Shown: positions 7,082 through 15,942, numbered from the stretch's first letter. The stretch: DNA of 64,000 nt from CAIWHR01 sp963813415 (GCA_963813415.1 CAWEYW010000002.1:248001-312000), one strand, 5' to 3'. The notes: generated by a model from the letters alone, not told the origin. Made by a program: numbers and translations.

Positions 7082-8884
7082 GTGGAAGCCCTGGTAACCC
7101 TCGACGCTCGGAAGAGCACCACGACCGCCCCGGCCGTACGGCCCCAGCGCGCGCACGGTGGCATCTCGATTGCGATCGCCGGCAGCGGCGGCAGCGGCGT
7201 CATGACCGCAGGCACCCTGTTGCTGGAAGCGGCGGCGAAGGCCGGCTGCTACGGACTGATGGTGCGCACCAGCGGACCGCAGATCCGTGGTGGCGAAGCG
7301 GCAGCGCTGTTGCGCATATCCGATGCTCCGGTGCACACCCTCGACGACGCCTTTCACCTGCTGCTCGCGATCGACTGGCTCAACATCCATCAGTTCGCGG
7401 ATGAGATGCCCTTGGCGCCCGGTGGCGTCGTGATCGGCGATGCCGACCAGGGCGAGTGCCCGGAAGCCTTCCGGCGCGAGGGTCTGCGTCACCATGCCGT
7501 GCCGCTCAAGAAGACGGCAAAGTCCATTGCCGGAAGCTGGACCAACATGGTCGCGCTCGGCCTCGCCGGTACGCTGGCCGGCCTGCCGCTGCAAGCCCTG
7601 GAGTCCGCCCTGCGCAGCTCCTGGAAGCGCGACGACGCCGCCCTCGACGCCAACATCGCCGCGCTGCATGCCGGCAGCGCCATGGCGAACACGATGGAAG
7701 AGAGTCCGCTGTTGCTCGAGCGGCGGCCGCGCGTCGGCGAGCCGGCCAAGCGCGGCGCCCGCTGGCTCCTCAGCGGCAACGAAGCAGCCGGCTACGGTGC
7801 CGTGCGCGGCGGCGTGCGCTTCGTCGCCGCCTATCCGATCACTCCGGCGACGGAGCTCCTCGAATGGATGGCACCGGCGCTGACGCGCGTGGGCGGCACT
7901 TTGGTGCAGGCGGAGGACGAGCTCGCGTCGATCAACATGATCATCGGCGCATCCTATGGGGGCGTGCCTTCGCTGACCGCGACCGCCGGGCCCGGGCTCG
8001 CCCTCATGGCCGAGGGCATCGGACTTGCCGTCGCCGCCGAGATCCCGATCGTGGTGGTGGACGTCATGCGCGGCGGTCCGTCCACCGGCATCCCCGCGAA
8101 GAGCGAGCAGAGTGATCTCTCGTTCGCCGTGAGCGGCCTCCACGGCGATGCGCCGCGGCTGGTGCTCGCGCCGACGTCCATCGCGGACTGCATCACCACC
8201 ACCCAATGGGCGGTCGAGCTGGCGGAGGCTTTGCAGGCCCCTGCGCTCGTGCTTTCCGACCAGTTCATGGGCCAGTCGCGCGCCGTGGTCGACCAGCCGG
8301 ACACCGCGCCGTCCACCGCCGTGCGGCTGACTGCAGCGGCGAATGCCCCCGATTACAAGCGCTACCGCGACACGCCCTCGGGCGTCTCACCGATGGCAGT
8401 GCCCGGTACGCCCGGCGTCGCCTACACCGCTGACGGCCTCGAGCACAGCGAGGCCGGAACTCCCACCAGCCAGGCGCGCGCCCATGCGATGCAGCTCGAC
8501 AAGCGTGCGCGGAAGCTCGTCGTGCACGACTATGGCGAGCGCTGGGCCGATGTGGAAGGGGACGGCTCGCTGGCCCTCATCACCTTTGGCTCCACGACCG
8601 CGGCAGTGCGCGAGGCCGTCACGCGCGCCTCCGAATCCGGGGTGCGTGTCCGTCTCATCGCACTGCGGCTGCTGGCACCCCTGCTGCCCGAACGCCTCGG
8701 CGAGGCCCTCGCCGGAGTCACGCGCGCCATGGTCGTCGAGCAGAATCATGGTGCACAACTGCATCGCTACCTGCGCTCGATGATCGACTTCGATTGTCGC
8801 GTGACGAGCTTCCACCGCCCGGGTCCGCTGCCACTGCGTCCGAGCGAGCTTGCCGACGCGATCGTCGCCTGGAGCAACGCATGA
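7082..8884 (+). CDS. korA: 2-oxoglutarate:ferredoxin oxidoreductase, fused gamma-alpha subunit KorA
   Basis: KorAB oxidatively decarboxylates 2-oxoglutarate to succinyl-CoA and reduces ferredoxin; in Thauera-type benzoate degraders this supplies benzoyl-CoA reductase. The protein (600 aa) has an N-terminal gamma domain (IAGSGGSGVMTAGTLLLEAA, SGPQIRGGEAAALLRI). The alpha domain begins near residue 210 (LLSGNEAAGYGAVRGG, AAYPITPATELLEWM, GPGLALMAEGIGLAVAAEIPIVVVD). The GTG at 7082 is chosen because GAGGAG lies five bases upstream; an in-frame TTG at 7064 has no such signal. Its stop overlaps korB as ATGA. It is divergent from the bcr operon across a shared FNR site. Confidence 0.92.
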   Translation: MEALVTLDARKSTTTAPAVRPQRAHGGISIAIAGSGGSGVMTAGTLLLEAAAKAGCYGLMVRTSGPQIRGGEAAALLRISDAPVHTLDDAFHLLLAIDWLNIHQFADEMPLAPGGVVIGDADQGECPEAFRREGLRHHAVPLKKTAKSIAGSWTNMVALGLAGTLAGLPLQALESALRSSWKRDDAALDANIAALHAGSAMANTMEESPLLLERRPRVGEPAKRGARWLLSGNEAAGYGAVRGGVRFVAAYPITPATELLEWMAPALTRVGGTLVQAEDELASINMIIGASYGGVPSLTATAGPGLALMAEGIGLAVAAEIPIVVVDVMRGGPSTGIPAKSEQSDLSFAVSGLHGDAPRLVLAPTSIADCITTTQWAVELAEALQAPALVLSDQFMGQSRAVVDQPDTAPSTAVRLTAAANAPDYKRYRDTPSGVSPMAVPGTPGVAYTADGLEHSEAGTPTSQARAHAMQLDKRARKLVVHDYGERWADVEGDGSLALITFGSTTAAVREAVTRASESGVRVRLIALRLLAPLLPERLGEALAGVTRAMVVEQNHGAQLHRYLRSMIDFDCRVTSFHRPGPLPLRPSELADAIVAWSNA

Positions 8885-9717
8885 GCACCGTCATCGAAGC
8901 CGCGCCACGCACGGCGCAAACCTACAAGTCGTCGTACAAGCCGATCTGGTGTCCCGGCTGCGGCGACTATTCCGTATTGAGCTCGATCACCAAGGCGCTG
9001 GCGAAGCTCGGGCCGGCCCCGGAAGACGTCGCCATCGTGTCGGGGATCGGCTGCTCGTCGCGCATCCCGGCGTACACGACCTGCTATGGCTTCCACGGCG
9101 TGCACGGCCGGGCGCTCGCTGCCGCAACCGGCCTCAAGGTGGCGCGTCCCGAGCTCATGGTGATCGTGGCGGGCGGTGATGGCGACGGCTATTCCATCGG
9201 CGGCAATCATTTCCTGCATGCGTGCCGCCGCAACGTCGATGTCACGTACGTGGTGATGGACAACCATGTGTACGGGATGACCAAGGGACAACCTTCGCCC
9301 ACCACCGAACCCGACTGGGATTCCAAGCTCTCGCCCGGCGGCACCGGGCTGCGGGTATTTCACCCGTTGGTGATCGCGCTCGCTGCGGGCGCGAACTTCG
9401 TCGCGCGCGCGTTTTCCGGCGATCCGAACGGCACCGCAGACATCATTGCGCAGGCGATCCGCCATCCGGGCTTTTCCTTCGTCGAGGTGCTGAGCCCCTG
9501 CGTCACCTTCCGCCCGGAGCAACGCAGCTGGAAGGAACAGGTGCACGCCGCACCGGTGGCGCCCACGGACGATGCCGCACGCGCCGCACGCCGCATCATG
9601 ACCGATGACGGCTTCAACATCGGCGTGCTCTATGCGGGTGATCGGCGGCCCTATCCGCCGCCACGGCCGCCGGCCAATGCGACGCTCGAGGATCTCGAAG
9701 CGGAGTTCGCGCTATGA
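8881..9717 (+). CDS. korB: 2-oxoglutarate:ferredoxin oxidoreductase, thiamine diphosphate-binding beta subunit KorB
   Basis: This is the catalytic TPP-binding beta subunit of the two-subunit 2-oxoacid:ferredoxin oxidoreductase (278 aa). Visible motifs are KPIWCPGCGDYSVLS near the N-terminus, SGIGCSSRIPAY, the TPP/Mg motif GGDGDGYSIGGNHFLHACRRN followed by VVMDNHVYGMTKGQ, and FVEVLSPCVTF. It lacks an obvious ferredoxin domain, as usual for KorB. The ATG overlaps the korA stop, and its own stop overlaps the ferritin-like gene, so the three are one translationally coupled operon. Substrate preference (2-oxoglutarate rather than pyruvate) is inferred from context and from the GTKGQ/SPT-type loop. 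Confidence 0.92.
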   Translation: MSTVIEAAPRTAQTYKSSYKPIWCPGCGDYSVLSSITKALAKLGPAPEDVAIVSGIGCSSRIPAYTTCYGFHGVHGRALAAATGLKVARPELMVIVAGGDGDGYSIGGNHFLHACRRNVDVTYVVMDNHVYGMTKGQPSPTTEPDWDSKLSPGGTGLRVFHPLVIALAAGANFVARAFSGDPNGTADIIAQAIRHPGFSFVEVLSPCVTFRPEQRSWKEQVHAAPVAPTDDAARAARRIMTDDGFNIGVLYAGDRRPYPPPRPPANATLEDLEAEFAL

Positions 9718-10265
9718 CCACGCTGACGCAGCAAACGGGCGCTCCCGGAAGCACGAAGGGACCGGAGTCTCTGGACGATTTCATGGCCCACGCCATCGCC
9801 ATGGAGGCGGAAGCGGCGGTGCGGTACGACGAGCTTGCCGACGCGATGGACATGCACAACAACGTGGAGGTGGCGAGCCTGTTCCGGCGCATGGCGGTCA
9901 TCGAGCGCAAGCATGCGGAGCAGCTGCTGGCGCAGATGGGCTGGAGCAGCGCGCCGCCGGTGCACTCCGCCGCCTGGCGCTCGGACAGCGGCGAGGGGCC
10001 GGAAACGGCAGCCAGCGAGGACATCCACTACCTGATGCAGCCGTATCACGCGCTGCAGATCGCGCTCAGGAACGAGGAGCGTGCGGCGCAGTTCTTCGGG
10101 CGCCTCGCCGAGGCGGCACAGAATGTCAGGGTGCGCGATGCTGCGCTCGAGCTCCAGCGCGAGGAGCAGGAACACGTCGCCCTCGTGCAAGCGTGGCTGG
10201 CGAAGGTGCCCGAACCAGCCCCGGACTGGGCAGTCGACCCGGATCCGCCGCGCTACACCGATTGA
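9714..10265 (+). CDS. Ferritin-like / rubrerythrin-type diiron protein
   Basis: This 183-aa protein is predicted to be a four-helix bundle. Carboxylate/histidine motifs that could bind a diiron site are MEAEAAVRYDELADAM, IERKHAEQLL, RNEERAAQFFGRLAE and REEQEHVALVQAWL, in the spacing typical of rubrerythrin-like ferritins. It has no rubredoxin Cys4 domain and no signal peptide. It starts with an ATGA overlap on korB and ends the kor operon. The context suggests that it protects the oxygen-sensitive ferredoxin-linked enzymes from peroxide or oxygen, or acts as an accessory redox carrier. That role is inference. The region 10266-10328 to the convergent hydrolase gene shows no clear terminator. 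Confidence 0.8.
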   Translation: MTTLTQQTGAPGSTKGPESLDDFMAHAIAMEAEAAVRYDELADAMDMHNNVEVASLFRRMAVIERKHAEQLLAQMGWSSAPPVHSAAWRSDSGEGPETAASEDIHYLMQPYHALQIALRNEERAAQFFGRLAEAAQNVRVRDAALELQREEQEHVALVQAWLAKVPEPAPDWAVDPDPPRYTD

Positions 10266-10328
10266 CGACAGCAATCGACGCGAACCACAGCGCCACGCAG
10301 GCCGAACTTCCGGTCAGACTGGTGGGCG

Positions 10329-11111
10329 TTACACCACGCGATCGACGAACCGCGTGATGGCAGCGAGAACCGCTTCCGGCTGATCCCGGTGCGGCGAGTG
10401 CCGGCAGTCTTCCAGCGCCAGAACTTCCACGTCCGGCGCCCGTTGCGCGATGCGCCGCACCTGCTCCATCGTGCCGTACTCGTCGTCGTGCCCCTGGATG
10501 GCGAGCAGCGGGCACGTGATCGAAGGCAGGTATTCCTCGATGTTCCAGTCGCGAAATGCGGGATCGAGCCAGATGCGGTTCCAGCCGCGAAACGCCGAGT
10601 CGACGTCCCGGTGATAGCGCGCGAGTCGCCGCGGCAGGTCGGTCGTCTCGTAAGCCACTTTCGCCGCGGCGATGCTCTCGACCGAAATGTCCTCCACCAT
10701 CACGTGCGGTGCCATGGCGACCACGGCACGTACGGGTCGGATCCTCGCGCCCGCGTGGATCAATGCGATCGACCCGCCATCGCTGTGACCCACGAGAATG
10801 GGATCGACGATGTGCAGGCGATCGAGCAACTCGGGCAACACGATCAGCGCCTCGTCGTGCATGTACCGCACCTCGCGCGGTGTATCAAGCGCGTCCGAGC
10901 CGCCATAGCCATAGCGCGAATACACGACGGCATTGCAGCTCGCGGCGTGCGCCAGCCGGCCGGGGAAGTCCCGCCACATGGCGACCGAGCCCAGGCCTTC
11001 ATGCAGCAGGACGAGCGTCGGGCGCGCACCGTGGCCGAGATCGATGTGCGCGACCTCGAGGCGATGCCCACCCGCCTCTACGGTGCTCACCGCGCCGGAC
11101 GGCACTTCCAT
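10329..11111 (-). CDS. Alpha/beta hydrolase at end of the benzoate uptake/activation operon
   Basis: This is a 260-aa alpha/beta-hydrolase-fold protein. The oxyanion region is LLHEGLGSVAMWRDFP, the nucleophile elbow is VGHSDGGSIALIHAG (Ser), the acid is probably in IQGHDDEYGTME, and the catalytic histidine is in EDCRHSPHRDQPEAVL. It starts 1 bp after the livF stop, so it is the last gene of the DUF4863-bclA-livKHMGF operon. The substrate is not evident. The context suggests an ester or CoA-thioester of an aromatic acid, for example releasing benzoate from esters or relieving benzoyl-CoA accumulation. Both are guesses; only the fold is supported. Confidence 0.88.
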   Translation of the reverse strand: MEVPSGAVSTVEAGGHRLEVAHIDLGHGARPTLVLLHEGLGSVAMWRDFPGRLAHAASCNAVVYSRYGYGGSDALDTPREVRYMHDEALIVLPELLDRLHIVDPILVGHSDGGSIALIHAGARIRPVRAVVAMAPHVMVEDISVESIAAAKVAYETTDLPRRLARYHRDVDSAFRGWNRIWLDPAFRDWNIEEYLPSITCPLLAIQGHDDEYGTMEQVRRIAQRAPDVEVLALEDCRHSPHRDQPEAVLAAITRFVDRVV

Positions 11112-11112
11112 G

Positions 11113-11826
11113 TCAGACGCCGAGGTGACGCTGCAGGATGTCGCGGTCGCGCAACAGCAGCTCGCTGCCGCCTTCGTACACCACGCGTCCCTTGACGAGG
11201 ATGACGCAGCGGTCCGCCATCGCGGTGACGGCGGCGTAGTTCTTGTCGACGATCAGCGTCGCGATACCGTGGCTGCGGATGTCGCCGAGGATGCGCCAGA
11301 TCTCGTGCGCGATCTGTGGCGCGAGCCCCTCGGTTGCTTCGTCGAGTATGAGCAGATCAGGATTGGTGAGGAGCGCCCGGCCGATGGTGAGCATCTGCTG
11401 CTCGCCACCCGAGAGCTGCCAGCCGCCGTGCTCGAGGCGTTGCGAAAGTCGCGGAAACGTGGCCAGGACACGCTCGAGGGTCCATGCACGCTGGCCATCG
11501 GCGCCGGCCCGCGCCGCCATCACGAGGTTCTCCTCGACGGTGAGGTTCGGAAAGATCCCGCGGCCTTCCGGCACGTAGGCGATGCCCTGCCGCGCGATGA
11601 GATACGGCTCGCCGCACGTCATCGGCGTGCCGCGCACGAACACCTCGCCGTCGCGCGGTTTCACGAGACCGAGCATGGAGCGGATCAGCGTGCTCTTCCC
11701 CATGCCGTTGCGACCCATGAGCCCGACGGTTTCGCCGCGATCGATGCGAAAGTCGATGCCGTGCAGGACGTGGCTCGCACCATAGTAGGTGTGGAGCTCG
11801 CGTGCCTCGAGCAGCGCTTCGCTCAC
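11113..11826 (-). CDS. livF: Branched-chain/aromatic acid ABC importer ATPase LivF-type
   Basis: This is the second ATPase of the HAAT-type importer (237 aa). It has Walker A GRNGMGKSTLIRS, Q-loop/LivF signature RQGIAYVPEGRGIFPNLTVEENL, ABC signature LSGGEQQMLTIGRALL, and Walker B DLLILDEATEGLAP. GTG at 11826 is taken as the start because GAGGAG lies upstream at normal spacing; the upstream frame has no homology. It follows livG by 40 bp. Together with livKHMG and bclA, the system most likely imports benzoate or a related aromatic acid rather than amino acids, as in Azoarcus/Thauera benzoate clusters. Confidence 0.92.
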   Translation of the reverse strand: MSEALLEARELHTYYGASHVLHGIDFRIDRGETVGLMGRNGMGKSTLIRSMLGLVKPRDGEVFVRGTPMTCGEPYLIARQGIAYVPEGRGIFPNLTVEENLVMAARAGADGQRAWTLERVLATFPRLSQRLEHGGWQLSGGEQQMLTIGRALLTNPDLLILDEATEGLAPQIAHEIWRILGDIRSHGIATLIVDKNYAAVTAMADRCVILVKGRVVYEGGSELLLRDRDILQRHLGV

Positions 11827-11866
11827 CGGATGGCCTCCTCGAAGCCGGCCTTCGCATGCCGCGCGA

Positions 11867-12661
11867 TCATCGGCCGGCGCTTCCATCCTTCGCGGCGGCA
11901 CGCAGGTGCTGCACGTCCTCGTCGGTGCCGAGGTACGCCTCGCGCACGGCCGGGCTCGCGCGGATCTGCTCGGGGGCGCCGCTTTCGAGCACCTGGCCGT
12001 TGACCATCACGGTGATCATGTCCGCCACCGCGAACACGGCATCCATGTCGTGCTCGACCAGCAGGATGGCGTGGCCGCTGCGCAGCCGTTTCAGCAGCTC
12101 GACCATGCGCTGCGCCTCTTCGGCGCCCATGCCGGCGAGCGGCTCGTCCAGGAGCAGCACGTCCGGGCGGGTGGCAAGCACCATGGCGATCTCGAGCTGG
12201 CGCTGCTCCCCATGGCTCAGGGTGGCGGCCGTCCGTGGTCCGCACTCCGCCAGCCCGGCGTCCTGCAGTGCCTGCTGCGCCAGGGACATCGTCGGCGCGT
12301 AGCGGCTCGCATCCGCAAAAAGGTGCAGCACGCGCGGCGCGCGCGATTGCGCGGCAAGCCGGCAATTCTCCAGGGCAGTGAACGCGGGGAAGATGTTGGT
12401 CTTCTGGTAGCTGCGGCCGATGCCCAGGCGGGAGCGGCGGTCCGGGGGCATGCCCGTGATGTCGCGTCCCTTGTAGAGAATCGTTCCCGCACTCGCCGCC
12501 AGATCGCCCGACAGCAGATTGATGACGGTGCTCTTGCCCGCCCCGTTCGGGCCCAGCAGCGCGTGCACGCGCCCGGGCGCCAGGGCGATGCTGACGTTCT
12601 GCGCCGCGGCAAGACCGCCGAAACGCTTGGTGAGACCGCTCGTGCTGAGGACGGCGTCCAT
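11867..12661 (-). CDS. livG: Branched-chain/aromatic acid ABC importer ATPase LivG-type
   Basis: This is the first ATPase of the importer (264 aa): Walker A GPNGAGKSTVINLLSG, Q-loop region GIGRSYQKTNIFPAF, signature TLSHGEQRQLEIAMVLA, Walker B DVLLLDEPLAGMG. The C-terminal LivG-type extension VLESGAPEQIRASPAVREAYLGTD is present. The signature reads LSHGE rather than LSGGE, which is common in LivG. The ATG overlaps the livM stop by one base (TGATG), so the two are coupled. Confidence 0.93.
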   Translation of the reverse strand: MDAVLSTSGLTKRFGGLAAAQNVSIALAPGRVHALLGPNGAGKSTVINLLSGDLAASAGTILYKGRDITGMPPDRRSRLGIGRSYQKTNIFPAFTALENCRLAAQSRAPRVLHLFADASRYAPTMSLAQQALQDAGLAECGPRTAATLSHGEQRQLEIAMVLATRPDVLLLDEPLAGMGAEEAQRMVELLKRLRSGHAILLVEHDMDAVFAVADMITVMVNGQVLESGAPEQIRASPAVREAYLGTDEDVQHLRAAAKDGSAGR

Positions 12662-13680
12662 CAGTCGTCCTCGCGCGCAGCGGGCTCGCCGATGAGGACC
12701 TGCCGGAAGCGTGCACCCACGCTCGACAGGCCGCCGGGAAGGAAGATCACGAGCAGGACGATGGTGCCGCCGAGCAGCAGCTGCCAGTGCGTCGTCGCCG
12801 ACGAATAGATTTCCTGCAACGCGACGAACACGAACGCCCCCGCGATGCCGCCATACAGCGTGCCGAGGCCGCCCAGGATGAGCATCACCAGCACGTTGCC
12901 CGATTGATGCCAGGACAGGATCTCGGGATTGACGAAGCCGAACTGCAGCGTCGCGAGATATCCCGCGAGTCCCGCCAGCGCGCCCGCCAGCGTGAAGCTC
13001 GCCACCTTGTACCAGTACACCGGGAATCCCAGCGAGCGCATGCGGTGCTCGTTGCTGCGGATGCCCTGCAGTGCGCGGCCGAAGGCGGAGCGCAACACCA
13101 CCCGCAGGAAGGCGAGCACGAGCAGCAGGATCGCGAGCACGAAGTAGTAGCTGTGGACGATGTTCGAGAGGTCCAGCGGCACGAACCCGCCGATCGCCGC
13201 GCTCGGCTTGAAGTTCATGCTGATCCCGTCGGAGCCGCGGCCGAAGTCGGTGTCGTGGAACAGGAAATAGAACATCTGCGCGAAGGCCAGCGTGACCATG
13301 ATGAAGTAGATGCCGCGCACCCGCACCACGAACAGCGCGACGACGAAGGCGGCCACCGCGGAGCACAGCACGGCGGCCGGCAGCGTCGTCCAGAGGCTCG
13401 CCGGATCGTACTTGGGCGCGAGGAGCCCGAGGGTGTACGCGCCAACGCCGTAATACGCGGCATGCCCGAACGAGACCATTCCCGTGTAGCCGACGAGCAG
13501 ATCGAGACTCATCGCGAAGATCGCGAGGATCATCACCTTGGTGGCGAGTTCGGTGTAGAACGTGGCACCGGCGAACGGGAACGCCACGACGGCCGCGAGC
13601 AGGATTGCACTCGCGACGCGCCGCGCGTGCGATGTCCGGGTGGGTGCCGTCGGAACGGCTGCGACGGCGGACGTCTGCAC
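12661..13680 (-). CDS. livM: ABC importer inner-membrane permease LivM-type
   Basis: This permease (339 aa) has eight or more hydrophobic segments after a short polar N-terminus. The family motifs are IFAMSLDLLVGYTGMVSFGHAAYYGVGAYT and SEHRMRSLGFPVYWYKV-like EAA-loop sequence (SNEHRMRSLGF), with MLILGGLGTLYGGIAGA near the C-terminus. The open frame continues far upstream opposite livH, but the homology starts close to GTG 13680, two bases after the livH stop; the ribosome-binding signal is weak, as often in coupled genes. It pairs with LivH to form the transmembrane channel of the putative benzoate importer. Confidence 0.9.
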   Translation of the reverse strand: MQTSAVAAVPTAPTRTSHARRVASAILLAAVVAFPFAGATFYTELATKVMILAIFAMSLDLLVGYTGMVSFGHAAYYGVGAYTLGLLAPKYDPASLWTTLPAAVLCSAVAAFVVALFVVRVRGIYFIMVTLAFAQMFYFLFHDTDFGRGSDGISMNFKPSAAIGGFVPLDLSNIVHSYYFVLAILLLVLAFLRVVLRSAFGRALQGIRSNEHRMRSLGFPVYWYKVASFTLAGALAGLAGYLATLQFGFVNPEILSWHQSGNVLVMLILGGLGTLYGGIAGAFVFVALQEIYSSATTHWQLLLGGTIVLLVIFLPGGLSSVGARFRQVLIGEPAAREDD

Positions 13681-13682
13681 GA

Positions 13683-14546
13683 TCAGCGCCTGAACAGGCC
13701 TTCGGGTCGCCACAGCAGGATGGCGGCCATCAGCAGGTAGACCGTCACGCCCGCGGCTTGTGGAATGAGCACTTTGCCGAACGTGTCCGCAAGCCCGATG
13801 AGCAAGGCCGCGACGAGGGCACCCCAGACCGAGCCGATGCCGCCGATCACCACCACCACGAAGCAGATGATGAGCACCTGCGTGCCCATGCCCGGATAGA
13901 CGGACGACACCGGCGCCGCGATCATGCCCGCAAAGGCGGCGAGCGCCACGCCGAGCGCAAACACGAGCCGGTACACGAGATTGATGTTGAGACCGAGCGA
14001 CTGCACCATCTCGCGATTGGTGGCGCCCGCACGAATCATCATGCCCAGGCGCGTGCGCTTGATGAGCGCATAGAGCATCGCCGCGAGCACGAGGCACACC
14101 ATCGACATGAACAGGCGGTAGATCGGGTAGCTCAGGGTGTCCGTGAGGGCGATGGAGCGATTGAGGATCTCCGGCACGTTCACGCCGTGCACGTCGTTGC
14201 CCACGATAAGGCTGCGCAACTCCTCGAAGATCAGGATCAGGCCGTACGTGAGCAGCACCTGCTCGAGGTGATCGCGCTTGTACAGGTGGCTGAAGAGACC
14301 CCACTCCAGCAGCACGCCGAGAATCACGCTCAGCACCACGCCGAGCACGATGGCCATGAACAGGCTGCCGGTGAGCGACGACAGCGAGTACGCCATGTAC
14401 GCGCCGATCATGTAGAAGCTGCCATGGGCGAGATTGATGATGCCCATGATGCCGAAGATCAGCGTGAGCCCGCTCGCCACGAGGAACAGCAGCAGCCCGT
14501 ACTGGACCGAATTCAGCAGCTGGATGAGGAAGGAGTAGATGTCCAT
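13683..14546 (-). CDS. livH: ABC importer inner-membrane permease LivH-type
   Basis: This is a 287-aa polytopic permease. Typical motifs are GLTLIFGIMGIINLAHGSFYMIGAY in the N-terminal half, IRAGATNREMVQSLGLN as the ATPase-contact loop, and VVVIGGIGSVWGALVAALLIG near the C-terminus. ATG 14546 is preferred over an in-frame TTG at 14552. No Shine-Dalgarno sequence is visible, and the start codon lies only seven bases after a strong RNA hairpin (14554-14595), so initiation may depend on that structure. It is the first permease gene after livK. Confidence 0.92.
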   Translation of the reverse strand: MDIYSFLIQLLNSVQYGLLLFLVASGLTLIFGIMGIINLAHGSFYMIGAYMAYSLSSLTGSLFMAIVLGVVLSVILGVLLEWGLFSHLYKRDHLEQVLLTYGLILIFEELRSLIVGNDVHGVNVPEILNRSIALTDTLSYPIYRLFMSMVCLVLAAMLYALIKRTRLGMMIRAGATNREMVQSLGLNINLVYRLVFALGVALAAFAGMIAAPVSSVYPGMGTQVLIICFVVVVIGGIGSVWGALVAALLIGLADTFGKVLIPQAAGVTVYLLMAAILLWRPEGLFRR

Positions 14547-14553
14547 AGGCAAT

Positions 14554-14595
14554 GGGGCCGGACACGACCTGATCCGAAAGGCCGTGTCCGGCCCC
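14554..14595 (-). terminator. 13-bp perfect stem-loop between livK and livH (attenuator or mRNA-stability element)
   Basis: GGGGCCGGACACG (14554-14566) and its exact complement (14583-14595) form a 13-bp GC-rich stem with a 16-nt loop. In the transcript it follows the livK stop by 84 nt and ends seven nt before the livH ATG. No U-tract follows, so it is unlikely to be a full intrinsic terminator. Hairpins at this place in binding-protein operons commonly raise binding-protein mRNA relative to permease mRNA. That role is inferred. Confidence 0.65.
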
Positions 14596-14678
14596 GACGG
14601 GCCGGTCAGTTCAGGATGCTACAGCGCGCCAGCGAATCCGTCGCGCTGCAGCGATCCGCGACCAACGAAGCATGGACC

Positions 14679-15872
14679 TCACATCTTGCAGCCGCGCGCC
14701 GGGTCGGCGAGACCCTTGACGGCGACATTGACGAGCTTGTTCTCCTTGCCTTCGACCTTGCGCAGGTAGATGTCCTGCACGGGGTTGTGCGCCTTCGACA
14801 GGGTGAACGCACCGCGCGGGCTGTCGATCTTCGCGGACTCCATCGCGGCGACGAGCTCCTTGCGCTTGCTCACGTCGCCGTTGACCGCCTTGAGCCCGGC
14901 GGCGAGGAGCTGGGCCGCATCGTAGCCCTGCACCGCATACACGTCCGGCTCGATCTTGAACGCGTTGACATAAGCGGCGCGGAACACCTTGTCCTTGGCG
15001 TTGCCGAGGCCGTCGGCGTAGTGCAGCGTGGTAAGCAGGCCCTGCGCCGAATCGCCCTGCGCCTCGAGCGTGCCGTCCGTGAGGAATCCGGGTCCGACGA
15101 GCTGGATCGTCTTGTTGAGGCCCGCCGCCGCGTAGTCCTTGACGAACTTGACCGCCCCGCCGCCCGCGAAGAACACGTACACGACATCGGGCTTGAGGGA
15201 AGCGATCTCGGTGAGATAGGACTGGAACTCCACGGTCGGGAACGGCAGCGTCATTTCCTTGATGATCTTGCCGCCACCCGCCTCGAAGCCTTCCTTGAAG
15301 CCGCGCGTGGACTCTTCGCCCGCAGCGTACTTCCAGGTGAACGTCACCGCGGTCTTCTTCTTCTGGTCGGCTGCGACCTTGCCCATCGCATAGCCCGGCT
15401 GCCAGTTCGAGAACGACGTGCGGAAGATGTTCGGCGCACACAACGGTCCGGTGATGTCATCGGCACCCGCGTTGGGGATGACGAGCAGGGTGTTGTTGTC
15501 ACGCGCGACCTTGGCCATGGCGAGCGCCACCCCCGAGTGCACCGTGCCGACGAGCACGTCCACCTGATCGCGCTTCACGAGCTTGTTCGCGTTCTCCGGC
15601 GCCTTCGCAGGATCGGACTCGTCATCGACCGAGAAATACTCGATGTCGCGACCGCCGAGCTTGCCGCCGTTCTCCTGCACGGCGAGCTTGAAGCCATTGG
15701 TGATCGCGGTGCCGAGCGCGGCGTACGTGCCGGTGTACGGCAGCATCAGGCCGACCTTGATCTTGTTCTGCGCCGCGGCTGGCGCAGCGGGCAGCAGCAA
15801 AGCGGCGCACAGTGCGGCGGCGACCGCGCCCGCCAAGCGGCCGGTGCGCGGCAAACGTTGGGACAGCTTCAT
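14679..15872 (-). CDS. livK: Periplasmic substrate-binding protein LivK-type (putative benzoate/aromatic acid)
   Basis: This is a type I periplasmic binding protein (397 aa) for the adjacent importer. The signal peptide reads RTGRLAGAVAAALCAALLLP and cleaves after APAAA, with mature sequence QNKIKVGLMLPYTGTYAALG. GGAGG lies seven bases before ATG 15872 but almost touches another in-frame ATG at 15878, so 15872 is preferred. Its position 70 bp after bclA argues for an aromatic carboxylate ligand, as in other benzoate clusters, rather than branched-chain amino acids. Ligand identity is not readable from the sequence. Confidence 0.9.
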   Translation of the reverse strand: MKLSQRLPRTGRLAGAVAAALCAALLLPAAPAAAQNKIKVGLMLPYTGTYAALGTAITNGFKLAVQENGGKLGGRDIEYFSVDDESDPAKAPENANKLVKRDQVDVLVGTVHSGVALAMAKVARDNNTLLVIPNAGADDITGPLCAPNIFRTSFSNWQPGYAMGKVAADQKKKTAVTFTWKYAAGEESTRGFKEGFEAGGGKIIKEMTLPFPTVEFQSYLTEIASLKPDVVYVFFAGGGAVKFVKDYAAAGLNKTIQLVGPGFLTDGTLEAQGDSAQGLLTTLHYADGLGNAKDKVFRAAYVNAFKIEPDVYAVQGYDAAQLLAAGLKAVNGDVSKRKELVAAMESAKIDSPRGAFTLSKAHNPVQDIYLRKVEGKENKLVNVAVKGLADPARGCKM

Positions 15873-15942
15873 CGTCATTCCTCCTCGTGGTGGTGCTTAT
15901 GGTCGGGCGTGGCGGCACATTTTCGCATGGCTGGCACAGGTT

